In this document: positions 46,004-57,774 of the stretch, piece by piece
Position numbering within the stretch: the stretch's first letter is position 1
How the letters are laid out: every line of letters begins with the position of its first letter
DNA from: Phoronis australis
Taxonomy: Eukaryota > Phoronida > Phoronidae
Assembly (NCBI GenBank): GCA_002633005.1
Contig: NMRA01000063.1
Location: 604,427-668,426 of the forward strand
DNA: 64,000 bases
Direction of reading: 5' to 3'
Notes under the pieces: generated by a model
Seen by the model: the letters and a program-made list of their open reading frames with translations, nothing else
What the model was told of the DNA's origin: nothing
The model's database searches: none
Made by a program: the position numbers and the translations under genes

Positions 46004-46940
46004 ACCAAAATTGGATTAAGTACAAAGTCCAAGGGAGAGGATACAAATGGGTACATCCAATCTGACATTATAAGTAAACTTTGTATCACTATCAGGCACT
46101 GAAGACGTTATCAAATTCAAATGTTGAACTGGTAACCGAACCTGAGAAGGACAACTCAGATCACCAAGTTTGTCATACAAACTTGAGAATGACATCTCAG
46201 CTCTCTAGAGTTTAATTGCCATACAAGCTGAATACCTCTCTGAATATCCCAAACAAAAAAATTGATTGTAATAAAACAGAATGATAATATAGAAATGCCA
46301 TTTTGAAATCCTACAGACACAAGAGACTACACTGTTACATGCCAAGATAATCTTTTATCATCTCAGCAGTAAGCCAGTCCACAGTCAAAAGTCGTGGCCT
46401 AACAATCAATGAGTGAAATGTCAAATGCCCTGAAAGCTGAATTTTCTTACTTGTACCCATGGTAATTTATCTCATAAATGACACATATACTGGTAATATA
46501 CAGTAAATAGCACATGAATGGACACTTGACACAATAATCACGGATCAGATTTGATCTCTGAAACAAATACAGCTATAATTTTCTCACAGGAACCAAAAAT
46601 GAACAAATAACAGTAGATGGATAAGACAGCAAAATACAACACAAAACTATGAGTAGATCTGGAGTACATGTGTATGAAGTAAACACAAGTATAAATGTGT
46701 GTGTTTAGGCCGGACCCTAGATCAATAATCACCTGTGTGTGGCTTTACAGTAATATTACATTGGCACATAGGTGAGCTGAAGTCAGACACTATAGAAATG
46801 ACGACTACATGTCACAGGGTTATTTTGTGATGCAAAGCCACTTGGGTAAAATTGCTGTTTTATGTGTCCATCGTTCAGACCCTTGCTACGTCAAACTCTT
46901 CATTGCAGGGTCAACCAAGATAAATGGAACACGAGCAGCA
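46004..46940. other. Intron sequence, nothing recognised
   Basis: AT-rich, without splice-bounded open frames. Confidence 0.45.
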
Positions 46941-46946
46941 TTGGGG

Positions 46947-47110
46947 CGTTGACATGCACCCACGGTGCATCGCATAAAATATGTTTCTAAGAGCCACTAG
47001 GAGGTGCTGTAGTTATAGTCAAATCAGCCTGACATCAAAGGTGCCAGCCGCCAAATTTCATTGAAATCCATTAACCTGTTCTCTAGGTAGCATCCAGAAA
47101 CACTCTCTAG
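46947..47110. repeat. Single unit related to the CTCF-like repeat family
   Basis: Contains GCACCCACGGTGCATCGCAT, GCCACTAGGAGGTGC at 46995 and AAATTTCATTGAAATCCATT. The same spacer wording recurs at 48620-48860. Confidence 0.55.
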
Positions 47111-47339
47111 TAGGCTTGCGCGCTACACTTTTAAGGGTTTTAGACAAAAAGGCTAAAGCATCTGAAAATTTTTAGCCATTTTTAAAAATTATTAGTCAAA
47201 CACTTTCTCTTGTCCTAGCCCATGCAATTGATAGTGCTGTTACACAGACCCAACTTATTGTTTTTCATGTTATGCACATGTCCTTTTCATATAAGATGTT
47301 TACCTTGAGAAAAAACAAATGATCAAAATTCCAATGTCA

Positions 47340-47545
47340 TTAGCAACCTAATAAGTTGGAGGGGATGTTAGCCAACATGGGTTTCATTATGACCTAACAA
47401 GTTTGGCCAGAGGTTCCCCCTATACCCGAGTTACTACATGGGTATTCTGACCACATGGGCATTTAAATGATGTCGACCTTAAAAACTTGGGCAGGGGTTC
47501 CCCTTTATCCCCGGGTTACGGCGGGGTTAAGCCGGCCACGCGGGC
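47340..47545. repeat. Imperfect tandem duplication, ~95-bp unit
   Basis: GGCCAGAGGTTCCCCCTATA ... CATGGGCATTTAAATGATG (47403-47472) is repeated as GGCAGGGGTTCCCCTTTATC ... CGGGCATTTTGATGAG (47490-47558). Confidence 0.5.
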
Positions 47546-47667
47546 ATTTTGATGAGCAAGATATTTGCGTTCAAAAACGTTAAACATAACTTGTGGCAAG
47601 CAAAATAAAGCTAAATCGTGCAAAGTAGGTAATATAAAACTCATTAAGTAACGAACTGACATTTACT

Positions 47668-48246
47668 TTATACCTTGCTTTCTTTCGGCCGCCGCCAAAA
47701 TTCAAACACGTCCCAGTCTCTCAATAACTTCTTACATTCGTGACATCTAGCGAGCTGACTAACGACAATTAGCGAGCTGACTAGGCATGACAAATATGTG
47801 ACGTATTTTGATTTAAAAGTAGATAACACATTCGTTCTTTCTGCCGTCGTCCGCACCATATACTCCTTGAAACGAAAACCAGTCAATGTCAAGTCTCAAA
47901 CAATATTTGACACAACAAATTATGTGCCGAAAATTGGGTAAAGTTAGTAATGAATTGGGCGAGATTCATGTAATTTGATAATAATAATTTTATACTTTGA
48001 GTTCAAATTGCATGTTTAAGACAGTTCAACTCAGTCCGGCTTAATTTATCCCCCAGGAAATTAATGTCGTCGAAGTGGCTCACACCACGTCGCCAGTGTA
48101 CAAAGTTATTGAGAGACTTGCATGGTCACGTTTGTTGGCAAAATAGGATGAGTCTTGCAGACGACAAGCAGCAGCACCTACACGAAATCTCGCTACGAAG
48201 CAAGAAATCGGCCTTACCAAGACCACTGACGCCCCTACACAGTTGA
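47668..48246. other. Pair of facing open frames sharing an inverted 16-bp core
   Basis: The minus frame at 47668-47892 ends with CHECKKLLRDWDVFEFWRR. The plus frame at 48064-48246 begins MSSKWLTPRRQCTKLLRDLH. Both contain AAGTTATTGAGAGACT, in opposite orientation, so they may be relics of one inverted duplication. The DNA is GC-richer than the surrounding intron. Neither protein is recognised and no splice evidence is clear. Confidence 0.25.
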
Positions 48247-48569
48247 ACATTTCGTTGTGATAAAAGAGTGATTTCAGGGGGAGTGACGAATATGAAATGG
48301 AACATTCGCATGCTATTTGTTAGGACTCAGAATCGAAGTAAGCATGTCATTTGTGGTGCGACTTCATTCGAGCTGACTGTGATTCGACACTCGAGTAGGA
48401 CCCAAAATTAATTTTCATAGTCAAGTTGCAAAAGCATTCGCCAAGTTGGCAAGCGGGCTTAGCTCTGCCATCGCCAGTGTTGCTAACAATTTGCCAATGA
48501 TGAGGTGGCGAGCAGCTTGCACGAGCCATTAGACTCTTCCTCAAACAACACTTGAAAAGTTGTCACAAT

Positions 48570-49115
48570 GCTGCACTGGACAAATCTACCGTGATCTAAG
48601 GGTTCGCATTGACATCACATGTCTGTGTCAAGTTTCGTTGCCATCAGTCAATCGTTTTTTTGTAGATCCCATCCAGAATTAGCTCTTTCCCCACGGAGCA
48701 CAAAAACCCCTTGAGAACAAAAAAGCCACTAGGAGGTGCTACAGTAGTTGCAGCCATGCACAAATTTAATGGTGATGGCGCATTGACATAGCATGCCTCT
48801 GTGTCAAGTTTCATTAACATCCATTAATCAGTTCAAAAGATATGATCCAGAACACTTGTTCTAAGAAATAGCCACCAAAGATGCTGCAGTGGTCAAATCC
48901 ATCCTAAACTACGGTAGACAAAATGGTGCTTGCACAATGACATCGTATCAAGTGTGTCAGCCCGTCCTCTTGATACATATCATCCAGAAACACCATAGCT
49001 CAGAAACACTCTTCATTGAAAAAGAACACTACAAAAGACCGACTGTTGCCTATAACAAAGTCACCACTAAGAGGTGCTACAATGATCAAATCAGCTCGAA
49101 ACTTGAACGATGCCA
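48570..49115. repeat. Three diverged units of the CTCF-like repeat family
   Basis: GCCACTAGGAGGTGC at 48727 and CCACTAAGAGGTGC at 49064, with a decayed GCCACCAAAGATGC at 48872. Spacers repeat TGTGTCAAGTTTCGTTG / TCATTAACATCCATTAATC. Confidence 0.55.
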
Positions 49116-49117
49116 AT

Positions 49118-49215
49118 GCATAATAATAATAATAATAAACTTTATTTAAAGACGATAAAAATACAATAAATGTAAAACATGCTTTAGCCAAAGGCTAATA
49201 TCCAGCAAGGTCATT
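49118..49215 (-). repeat. LINE 3' tail
   Basis: On the minus strand GCCTTTGGCTAAAGCATG, TTTATCGTCTTTAAATAAAG and a (TTA)n tail are typical of a CR1/L2-type LINE 3' end. Confidence 0.55.
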
Positions 49216-49279
49216 GACATCATATACCGGTATACCTCTACGTCAAGTTTCGTTGAAATTCTATTCATCCAATCTATTC

Positions 49280-49340
49280 AAACCCACTCACCCACCCAAC
49301 CACCCACCTACTCACCCTGACTCACCCACCCACTCATCTA
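49280..49340. repeat. CACCCA-rich low-complexity repeat
   Basis: Irregular (CCACCCACT)n run. Confidence 0.8.
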
Positions 49341-49455
49341 TATATATTCATATGTGCGTAAAAAGAACTAACATTACCAACATCCCACTGATTTGTTAAC
49401 ATAACCTGCTAGAGAGTGAAACGCAACTTCTATAAAAAGTAATAAATATTCGTAC

Positions 49456-49602
49456 CTCCAACTGAACACTGAAGAGTTCCATAGTTTGGTTTTCTCCCAC
49501 CACTCTTTTGGGCTCATCAGTGAAGCCAGTCTCCTCTGCCACATTGTCGTAATCCTCCAGGTCAGCTCGCCCGTCACTCATTCTCTCAGGCTAACTTCAC
49601 TT
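49456..49602 (-). CDS. Start-codon exon (exon 1 coding) of the minus-strand coiled-coil gene
   Basis: The acceptor TTTGAATTTTACAG (minus strand) is followed at 49602 by 21 nt of 5' UTR, then ATG at 49579-49581 in the context GAGAATGAG, then a GTACGA donor after 49456. The 42 codons read MSDGRADLEDYDNVAEETGF, then TDEPKRVVGEN, then QTMELFSVQLE. The N-terminus is acidic and turns amphipathic at its end, running into the coiled coil of the next exon. The exon ends in phase 0. Coding is supported by a GC content above the flanks and by phase agreement with 44783-44872. At least one non-coding exon must lie upstream. I do not recognise the protein. Confidence 0.8.
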
Positions 49603-49605
49603 CTG

Positions 49606-50895
49606 TAAAATTCAAAGATCGTAGAACTGACATAATGCTGTTCTTATTTACATTATTGAGTTATAATCTTTTCTCCAGCAGTTAAATACAATGGTCAATT
49701 TCAACAGCGAATAAACAGAAGACACAAACAGCTGATTTCATAAAGGTGGTTTAACAAAACCTGCACTAGGACTTAGCTAAAACTTAGTCAAAGTCACGTG
49801 TTCTTATTTAAAATACACGGCAATATCTCACGTAATCTCGGGACGTCTTGCTTTTTAGCGATGTCCTAGCGGTACTGAGCGGGAGGCAGGTTAAACGTTT
49901 TATGGTTTGTATCTATATATTATGTTAAGGAAACATTCGGGCAACATTTTTATGAGATGATGGGTTTTGCATGAGCAAACAAAAAATTTTTGTTGGAAAA
50001 TAATGGGTAAAATTTCTAACCAAAAATTAAATATCTCAAAATATGCAAATTTTAAAAACTTTATAACGTAATTTTCATCACATAAAAACCTTAGAGTTTT
50101 TAGAAAATTCAAGTTTTCCACACATGAAAAAATCCAGTTTTCCGAAAAACTTAAGAAGTCAGGAAAACTTAAGTTTCTTTAATTAGAAAAACTTAAGTTA
50201 TCAGAAAAACTTAAGTTTTGTTAGTGCAAAAAACTTAAGTGTTCATGAAACCCCCCCCCCCTTGGCTGCCGCAAAAAAAATAAAACAGCAAGAGCGTAGG
50301 GAAATGTTGAGTTTATTAATTAACCCTGGTAATTAAAATTATACGGATGAAACAACATTTAAATGTGTGCAGTTTTAGTGTTTGGGGGGCGGCTTAGATC
50401 CAATTTCAAGTGTCCATTTCGGAACACGGCTTATTCGTAACGGAACTATGGCTAAGTATAGGCTCTCCCGCGATATCCCAGGTGACCGGCAGTGGCGCTA
50501 TGCACTACGATTCCGTTTCCGTCGTCTGCTCCACTGTGCCATGAAGAAAATTTATTTCATTTTTTAAAGAAAATGGAACCTGAGTGACGATGAAAAAACG
50601 GAAGCTGCTGGTAAGATGTCAATTTTAATCGAAGCCTTAGTGAATCACTCAGAAACTCATAATTCTCTCTTTGTCAAACCTTAACTTAAGACGATTTCCA
50701 AAGCAATTGCTAACACAAAAAATGGATTTGGCCTTTTGGGCATTTGAAGACTATTTTAAATACAACAAATTTGTTAAGAATCGATTGCACAAAATATAAA
50801 ACGTGTAACAAGCATTACAAAAAGAAGTAGGTTTGTGCGGAAACGCTGTGGACCATAAACAACTAGGTCTCTTAGTATATGATCAGTAGTTACCG
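49606..50895. other. 5' flank or first intron of the minus-strand gene
   Basis: Contains a cluster of AAAACTTAAGTTT words repeated about six times (50100-50240) and a C run at 50250. A plus frame at 50382-50567 has no motif. Confidence 0.4.
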
Positions 50896-50898
50896 TAA

Positions 50899-50967
50899 GT
50901 CGTGGTGGTGTAGTGGTAAAGCATGCGCGCTCTGTTCTCCAGGTTGTGAGTTCGAACATCTGGTATC
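50899..50967 (+). repeat. tRNA-derived SINE-like head
   Basis: GTCGTGGTGGTGTAGTGGTA holds an A-box (TGGTGTAGTGG); GAGTTCGAACAT 38 bp later acts as a B-box. It is the same general design as 12001-12077 (GTGGTGTAGTGGTAAAG), in opposite orientation. Confidence 0.55.
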
Positions 50968-51289
50968 TTGCAGTTTTCCTGATTGACACGTTCTACGTTT
51001 TTGGGGTTTTTTTGCCTTTTTTCTTGGATAACACTTCAGGAATCAAGGAAAATGCTTGCTTTTTAGAGGAAAAAACAGAAAACCACCTCCCGACCTCCCC
51101 CCTTCGGTGCTATGCGCATCTACAATCGTGGTTTGCGCAAATGCTTACAGCCGGACAAAATTTTGGCCCCCCCCCTTGCGATATCCTAGATCCATCACTG
51201 CATAATGTTTCAAGATCCCTGATGAGTGTGTCATGTTTACTATTGAATGACACCTACAGAAGTTCATTCAGCTCAGAGACAGTTGACAT

Positions 51290-51385
51290 TTGTCTAATTT
51301 TTTCAACTGATGGGCATGAAAAAGTGAAATTGCTGAAAAGTATGGGGTGGGCGGTAAAGGAAACGTGGAGGAGTACACTGCATGT
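51290..51385. repeat. Relic end of a GGGCGG TIR element
   Basis: GGGGTGGGCGGTAAAGG followed by AACGTGGAGGAGTACACTG resembles the right end of copy A (GGCGGTAACGTGGACGAGTA). Degenerate, other end not found. Confidence 0.35.
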
Positions 51386-51399
51386 TACTATATAGATAA

Positions 51400-52110
51400 A
51401 ACACCATCTAAGTTGATTTTGAAGTTTAATGGACATTTTGGACGAGATGTAAGTAACAGTTGCTCTGAAATTTTTGGTTTCTTGTCCTCAATTTGCCAAC
51501 TTCCAGTTCAAAATTTTAGAAGTGATTGGTTTAAATGAGACATAAATAAAATGGAAATGGTCAACCACTCACTTTGTGAAAACATTAAATAGACATCAAA
51601 TACCCATAAATTCATTACAGGGATATTGTCCTTAGCAACACTTGTAAGAGACTGTTGGGAAATATATTGACCTGAGCAACGCTCTCGCAAGAGACTGCTG
51701 GGAAATATATTACTGGTACCCTACACTTTTTAGGAGATGTGAAACAAAAATGTAAAGTCCAATAAGATATTTCCAAGTTAGCAAATCAATGTTCAACAAT
51801 GAGGACCTTGTGTAAAAGCATGCAGGTCTGTGACAGCAACATTCCTTTTTAAAGCAAAATTTTGAGTGCACATGCCAAGCTTTCAACAGACAGGCATATT
51901 AGCGCATTTACGCCTAGAGGAATCTGTATGTGAAGAAGAAGCCGCACCGATATATATTCGAAGTCAGATGCTCGTGGTTACTCATGTAAAACAAATTGAG
52001 CAAGTTTAACCAAGATTTTTTTATAAAAATAGCATGTGTGTGAAGCACGACTTATTTCTTACAAAATGTTAGATGATACTAACATTCAATTCAACAGAGA
52101 AAATTCAAAC
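51400..52110. other. Nothing recognised apart from a short duplication
   Basis: AGACTGTTGGGAAATATATT is repeated as AGACTGCTGGGAAATATATT at 51650 and 51692. Confidence 0.45.
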
Positions 52111-52111
52111 A

Positions 52112-52348
52112 GATGGTGGAGCTCAACTGACTGTACAGTGGTCATGGTGGAGCTCAACTGAATGTACAGTGGTTATGGTGGAGTTCAACTGACTGTACAG
52201 TGGTTATGGTAGAGCTCAACTGAATGTACAGTGGTCATGGTGGAGTTCAACTGACTGTACAGTGGTTATGGTGGAGTTCAACTGACTGTACAGTGGTCAT
52301 GGTGGAGCTCAACTGACTGTACAGTGGTCATGGTGGAGTTCAACTGAT
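52112..52348. repeat. Minisatellite, 31-bp unit, seven to eight copies
   Basis: The unit includes GGTGGAGCTCAACTGACTGT and ACAGTGGTCAT; copies differ by C/T and G/A changes. Confidence 0.95.
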
Positions 52349-52614
52349 ATTTTTAGTGTCTCATGCCACTGGCAGTTGTTGAGTGTCACATGTAGGAGCC
52401 TAACCACAAATTTCAAAGGAAAAATAGTTGTACAGGCCCTTAAGTCAGCATATTGGTGGCGTTTTTGGTTGTATCCAAAGGGGTGCTTGAGTTCCTCTTA
52501 AATCCGCTTATGGTTATTAACAAACTTAAACCTATTTTAGATTTGCATGGCTTCTGAAAGCATGCTGAGTCACAATTTTAGTCAGTTTTTACTCAAAAAT
52601 AAAATTCCTCTACT

Positions 52615-52776
52615 GAAAATGAGGTGAAAGTGGAGTAAATGGGCCCCTCTTCAAAATGGCTACCAGCAACCAGTTTCACTAAATAACGGACATTACCATT
52701 ACTCATGAGTGAAAACTGGCTCCCCGTAGCCATTTTGAAGATGGACCCGTTTACTCCACTTTTACCGAAAATGAAC
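52615..52776. mobile_element. Hairpin MITE of ~160 bp
   Basis: The left arm has AAGTGGAGTAAATGGGCC, CTTCAAAATGGCTACC and CCAGTTTCACT. The right arm is its reverse complement with small differences, AGTGAAAACTGGCT, TAGCCATTTTGAAGATGG and TTTACTCCACTTTTAC. Outer ends near GAAAATGAGG and ACCGAAAATGAAC are imprecise. Confidence 0.75.
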
Positions 52777-52779
52777 CTG

Positions 52780-54930
52780 AAGTCCACCTGACATGTCTGT
52801 TGAACCCCAAGTCCACCTGATATGCCTAATTATTTTTTAAGTTTCCAGAGTTAACGACTGAACTGACAAGTTAAGACAATGTCATTACAAACTTGCCAAT
52901 GAAGGCAACAATTTCAACTATTTTCTGCAACATTAAAATTTAAAATTTTACCTGTAATCCCTGAATCTACTGTAGGAACCACTTGAGTTACCTGCTTATA
53001 CCTCTAACAAGGCTTCTATATCTGATAAGGTCTTTTATCCCCATGCAATATTTATAAACACAGTTGGAGCCTTCTAAAATTTGGCACAATGATCCTGTAA
53101 ATGCAGTCACTCTAATGTCAATATAATCCCTATCCAGGACAAACACACCAAGACATTCAATAATTAATGTGAAATTTTCACAGCACTTAGAAACACCACA
53201 GACAAGTCTGCTAACATTGGGATGAAATATTCCCAATAAGGGCTTAGAATGTTACATTGTCTTTATAACTCAACTGATTTAATCAGCATTGATAATCCAA
53301 GTCTTTTCATATAAAAACAAACAACTATTTCTAAACAATAAAGCCAGGTTGATAACAACTAAAACATTCAATGTTTATAAGGTGAAATACAAAAGGCCAT
53401 GTAGCGCTGACATTGTTGCTTACTGACATATTTCAAGGAGCAATGTACACCTAAGTAACTCAGATGAACAAATTTGCAGTAAGTGAACTGAGTCATAACA
53501 GCAGATCTCTGTCAGGCTTAATTTTTCACGTCAACATTTCATTTTCACATCATTCACTTTACGAAATTTATTGACTCTGAATTTTCACATACCAAATTGC
53601 TTAACTCAGGACCTGGCCAGCTTACAATAAGGATTGAAAATTTGAATACCAAAATCAACCAATCTTCCATTAAAAACATAAACATTCCTTTGTATACTTG
53701 CCCAAACGAACAGAAAGTTTCATTTTAACAACATTGTACAAAAGCGTGGAACAAGTTGTAACCGCCCACATATAATGCTTTCTAGCGCTTTCCGGTTGGC
53801 TTAACTGGTATTATGACACATCGTATTTTTCATAATAAACATAATAAAAAAGAAGCTAACTTTTGTTTTAGACCACTTAAAAATTGTCTCGAACTTGTTC
53901 CTTACTCAGATAAGAAACGATTTTTGGGTTTACATCATTTCGAGTCAACTTGTAGACCACAATGTCCAGTCAACTTGTAGACACCATGTCAAGCCATTTA
54001 CTTGTAGAGTCAGGTCTCAAGCAAGGCAAATTCCAGAAATCACATTTATCTCTTTTGAAAAAAGAACAATTTCACCTTCATGATAACAGTAAATGGCCAA
54101 ATAATAGAAAATATTTTGGTGGAAGTTTGGTTTATAAGCACTTTATTCTATGAAACATATTTTTCTACTTACTGGTGGTCAGCATACAATCTTGGGCTGA
54201 AGACCTGTATTTAGTGATCTAACTCATACTAACCAGCTGACAGACTGATGGGATCAAAGCAATCACTGACAATGGGTCACATACTGAGCAATGATTAGTC
54301 TATTAGCAGTGTACATTATCATTTGCTTGAACAATGGGGCCTATTGTCTCTGGTTAGATAAGGCAATCAATAAAGAGCAGGTGGAAAAGATCAGGTTGGT
54401 CGCCACTGCACCATTTCTGTTGCCAAGTGAAATCAGCATCTTACCTTTAATTTCATTTGCCAAACATCATAAAAAATTAATTAATCTTACGTATAAGCAT
54501 CAAATAAGTTTCACCCACAGGGTTCTTGACTATAGACCTGACTAAAGGGTCTAGCAGTGTGCCCCAGTGGGACTCCAACCCATCACCTTGACTACAGGAA
54601 GCAGATACTTATCCCAATAACCTGCCCTATACATAAAAGAAAGCTGGGCTTCATTTACGTTCCCAGTGCCGAGGGTCTATTCTAAGAAACTGGACTCCAA
54701 ATTAATTTTCTACTATTGCGTGAACTCAAAATAAGTGTCTCAGATTGTGTGCATGGATACATTAAGGTTTAATAGTGATCACTGCTAATTACTTGTTTAG
54801 AGTCCCTCGGCAATAAATCTACAAGTTCCAAGTCTGAACTAAAAATTTCAAATTCAAACTTGAGCTGTATTGCTCGAATCTAAGGAAAAGTGCACAGTTG
54901 GGTAAATGCAGGCAAATCCTAATATACCCA
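52780..54930. other. No gene recognised; one possible tRNA-like relic
   Basis: The minus frame 52988-53236 (82 codons, containing CCENFTLIIECLGVFVLDRD) ends at a GTAACT donor-like site but has no motif. On the minus strand around 54550-54625 GGGATAAGTATCTGC and GGTTGGAGTCCC resemble degenerate tRNA boxes. Confidence 0.3.
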
Positions 54931-54934
54931 AGCA

Positions 54935-55395
54935 CATACTCATAAACACTGTCTACACTGTGAATTACCCTAGAACTAACATATACTCATAAACACACTG
55001 TGAATAACACTAGACATAATGGACACTCATAAACACATCTACACTATGAATTACCCTAGAACTAACAGATTCATAAACACATTTAGAAGTTGTGAATTAC
55101 CCTACAACTAACAGACACTCATAAACGCTGTCTATTGCGAATTATCCTACAACTAAGAGATACTCACAAACGCTGTCTACACTGTGAATTATACTGCAAC
55201 TAACAGATACTCAAAACGCTGTCTACAATGTGAATTATACTGCAACTAACAGATACTCATAAACGCTGTCTACAATGTGAATTATCCTACAACTAACAGA
55301 TACTCATAAACACATCTACAATGTGATTTACCCTAAAACAAGCAGATACTCATCAACGCAGTCTATACTGTGAATTACCCAACAACTTGTTAATT
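54935..55395. repeat. Minisatellite, ~47-bp unit, about nine copies
   Basis: The unit includes CATAAACGCTGTCTACACTG, TGAATTATCCTACAACTAAC and AGATACT, with indels among copies. Confidence 0.9.
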
Positions 55396-55544
55396 CTGGA
55401 ACAAGTTGTCAGATTTTGTCAGTACATACTGCTTTCACTGTCAGGCAACTTAACACATCACGTGACAATTTACCCCACTGTGTTGAGAAGATAACTTGTT
55501 TTATGGAAACTTGCCTAAGGGTAACTAGCAGAGAGGATATAAAC

Positions 55545-55840
55545 CTGTAGACAAGGTGAAAATGACTACAATCTGCACACTTACTAAGTGGGTTACAGTA
55601 CAAACCTGTAGACAAGGTGAAAATGACTACAATCTGCACACTTACTAAGTGGGTTACAGTACAAACCTGTAGACCGTCAAGGTGAAAATGACTACAATCT
55701 GCACACTTACTAAGTGGGTTACAGTACAAACCTGTAGACAAGGTGAAAATGACTACAATCTGCACACTTACTAAGTAGGTTACAGTACAAACCTGTAGAC
55801 AATACAATCTGCACACTTACTAAGTGGGTTACAGTACAAA
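55545..55840. repeat. Minisatellite, 61-bp unit, about five copies
   Basis: The unit includes AAACCTGTAGACAAGGTGAA, AATGACTACAATCTGCACAC and TTACTAAGTGGGTTACAGTA. On the minus strand each unit contains the donor-like CTTAGTAAGTG. The frame at 55409-55816 is a repeat artefact. Confidence 0.92.
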
Positions 55841-55844
55841 CGTG

Positions 55845-56057
55845 TGTCTAATTCTGCATCATATGTCTGTCGCAGGAGAGTGTTGGCTGGGGACCAGTTG
55901 GGTAACTTGTAGTGGTCATAGACAGCAAGTACTATACACTGATCTTGAGTTTTGGTAAGTTGTGGTGTGGACGAGTTTGTATCACGAATGTAGAACACAG
56001 AATACCAATAAAGATGAGTTTGTACAAGAGTCCAGATCGCTCTCATTTCCTTTTGCA
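55845..56057 (-). CDS. Protein-like open frame, possible exon, adjoining the 61-bp minisatellite
   Basis: The minus frame reads RAIWTLVQTHLYWYSVFYIR, then DTNSSTPQLTKTQDQCIVLA, then VYDHYKLPNWSPANTLLRQT, then YDAELDTR, and continues into the first repeat unit. Composition is coding-like in its second half (Trp, Asn, Pro, Tyr used evenly). I see no certain acceptor. A GTAAGT donor lies in the adjoining repeat unit at about 55820. No family is recognised and it could be part of a gene extending either way. Confidence 0.33.
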
Positions 56058-56742
56058 ATAAGTCGGAAGTAGATCAAGATAGCATATTTTGCTTATAAAG
56101 TTTCTGATTTGTATTTAACAACAAATGTTCACTAGAGAACAATAAGTCAGGCTTGGAATTCTAAGAATTTTAGGTAACCGATGCTTAATTAGTGACTACT
56201 TCAAGTTGTTGACTAACGCTTCACCTGTTTCACTTAAAAGATGTTAGACAAGACCACGCTTTTATGAAAAATAGAAAAAAATCATTTTGGCAACAATTAA
56301 TTACTTTTCAACAAAATAACTGAAGAGTTAGTGTGAGATTAAACTGATGACCTCAGAACTGTTTTCTGCAGTAAGTCTAACCTTTGGTAGCTACCCTTAT
56401 ATCTGTGCAACTAAGCACCAGGATCAAACAAACACCAAGATTAGCCCTCATCAGGATGTAACTTTGTGTCAAACAAAAACAAAGCAACTAATGCAAAACA
56501 ACCCTGTGCAACTGAAAAGGCTCACTTTTGTGGCAGGTGTTCCCTGGCTCCTTGACAAGAACAAGCCAATAGCAGATGCACACACCCATGGCTATGAGCA
56601 TTGGTGAAACCAAAGTTGACTGCCCACTGTAAAGTACCTGTCGGGCACACTAACACATGAAATTGAAATTTTTGTTGTGCTAGCAATGATGACAGCATGT
56701 ATATTTATTAGATGAGCTGCGATTCAAGCAATCGCTTTTCAG

Positions 56743-56785
56743 TCGAGTAGGCACCGTCTCAACTGGTCCAGTTGTAGAGACGGTG
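56743..56785. repeat. Short stem-loop
   Basis: GGCACCGTCTC ... GAGACGGTGCC, with ACTGG/CCAGT closing the loop and a 3-base bulge. No T run follows it on either side. Confidence 0.6.
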
Positions 56786-57774
56786 CCGGGTACTGTCTAG
56801 AGAACCCACGGGCTATGTAGAGTGGAGAGACGATCAGTCGACTTTGCAAGTCATGTTCATTCTTTCAACGAAGATATAATGGATTTTAAATATTTCCTTA
56901 CCTTTAAACGCAGTTCAACTGTTAGGTATACCCAGCCGTTCTTCATCGGAAGACCGTTTATATTAAACATTCATTCATTGTGACCTCTGCTAATATTACT
57001 AACATCGATTTTTTCGATACACAGGTCGAACTCATGCGAAGACAGCAACCAATCTTTCCACCAGGTGTCACCTCTGTTATATGGTGGGTGCGCGTTCCCG
57101 TCGTAGTGCCCGAACTTCACTGAGTGCGCTAAAACTTTTTAAAAATTTTGAAATGAGTGCGGCTTGGCTCACTATACACCAGCGACGAATTGAGAATGAG
57201 CCTCTGAGAAAGAGGAGTGAGGAGGGGGGCCTGGGGTGGGGGGTCAATAGGCCTCAATGTCAGTGCCGTTCCGGGATGGGTACCATTTTTCATCATTAGT
57301 AGTATAGATTTGGGTCCCTCATTTTTACCATTTTGGAGTTACCTTGGGGTGTTAAGTTAGTTTAAGCAGTTATAAAAATAAAAGAACAAAACGGCACTAT
57401 TTTTACTCGATAATTTCAAGGCTAGTGGTATTGATTCAAGACGGTATCGGATTGAATCGACTGACCACGTGATTTCAAAGTAACTGCATTCGACAAATCC
57501 AGCTACCTCATCTATAGTAACGACTTAAACATTTCTAGACTTTTTTAGCTACAGGTATGAACATGCATGGATCGATTATTTTTTCATGTCCAAGTTGGCA
57601 TGGCATAAACATCGCCCTGATTTGGAAGCCCATTGACTTCAACAAAGCTAATGTCTCGCTAGAGAAGTACGCGATTTTCTTAGATTTTCCGAGTCGCCGC
57701 GAGATAATTATTGAACTGGGCCCAGCTACACGGCCACACACGAACTAGGCGGTTACCATCGTCCGCCTTTACAG
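56786..57774. other. Mostly unassigned; contains the hAT relic at 57081
   Basis: CpG density rises from here to about 57.9 kb. Confidence 0.35.
57081..57200 (+). pseudogene. Possible hAT transposase C-terminal (dimerisation) remnant
   Basis: The plus frame contains RTSLSALKLFKNF, then MSAAWLTIHQRRIENEPLRK, compared with the usual hAT/ZMYM tail pattern of S-x-S-A-L-x2-I/L-K, then M-S-x2-R-L, then L-x-I-H. A gap of several residues is needed between parts. It is followed by a G-rich run like those near other hAT-like ends. Short and uncertain. Confidence 0.3.

Noticed and set aside
50913-51395. 160-codon plus-strand ORF
   Set aside because: It starts inside a tRNA-like SINE head and runs through a C-rich repeat and a relic TIR end; no motif or splice support.
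55409-55816. 135-codon minus-strand ORF with internal repeats
   Set aside because: It is the 61-bp minisatellite read in one frame.
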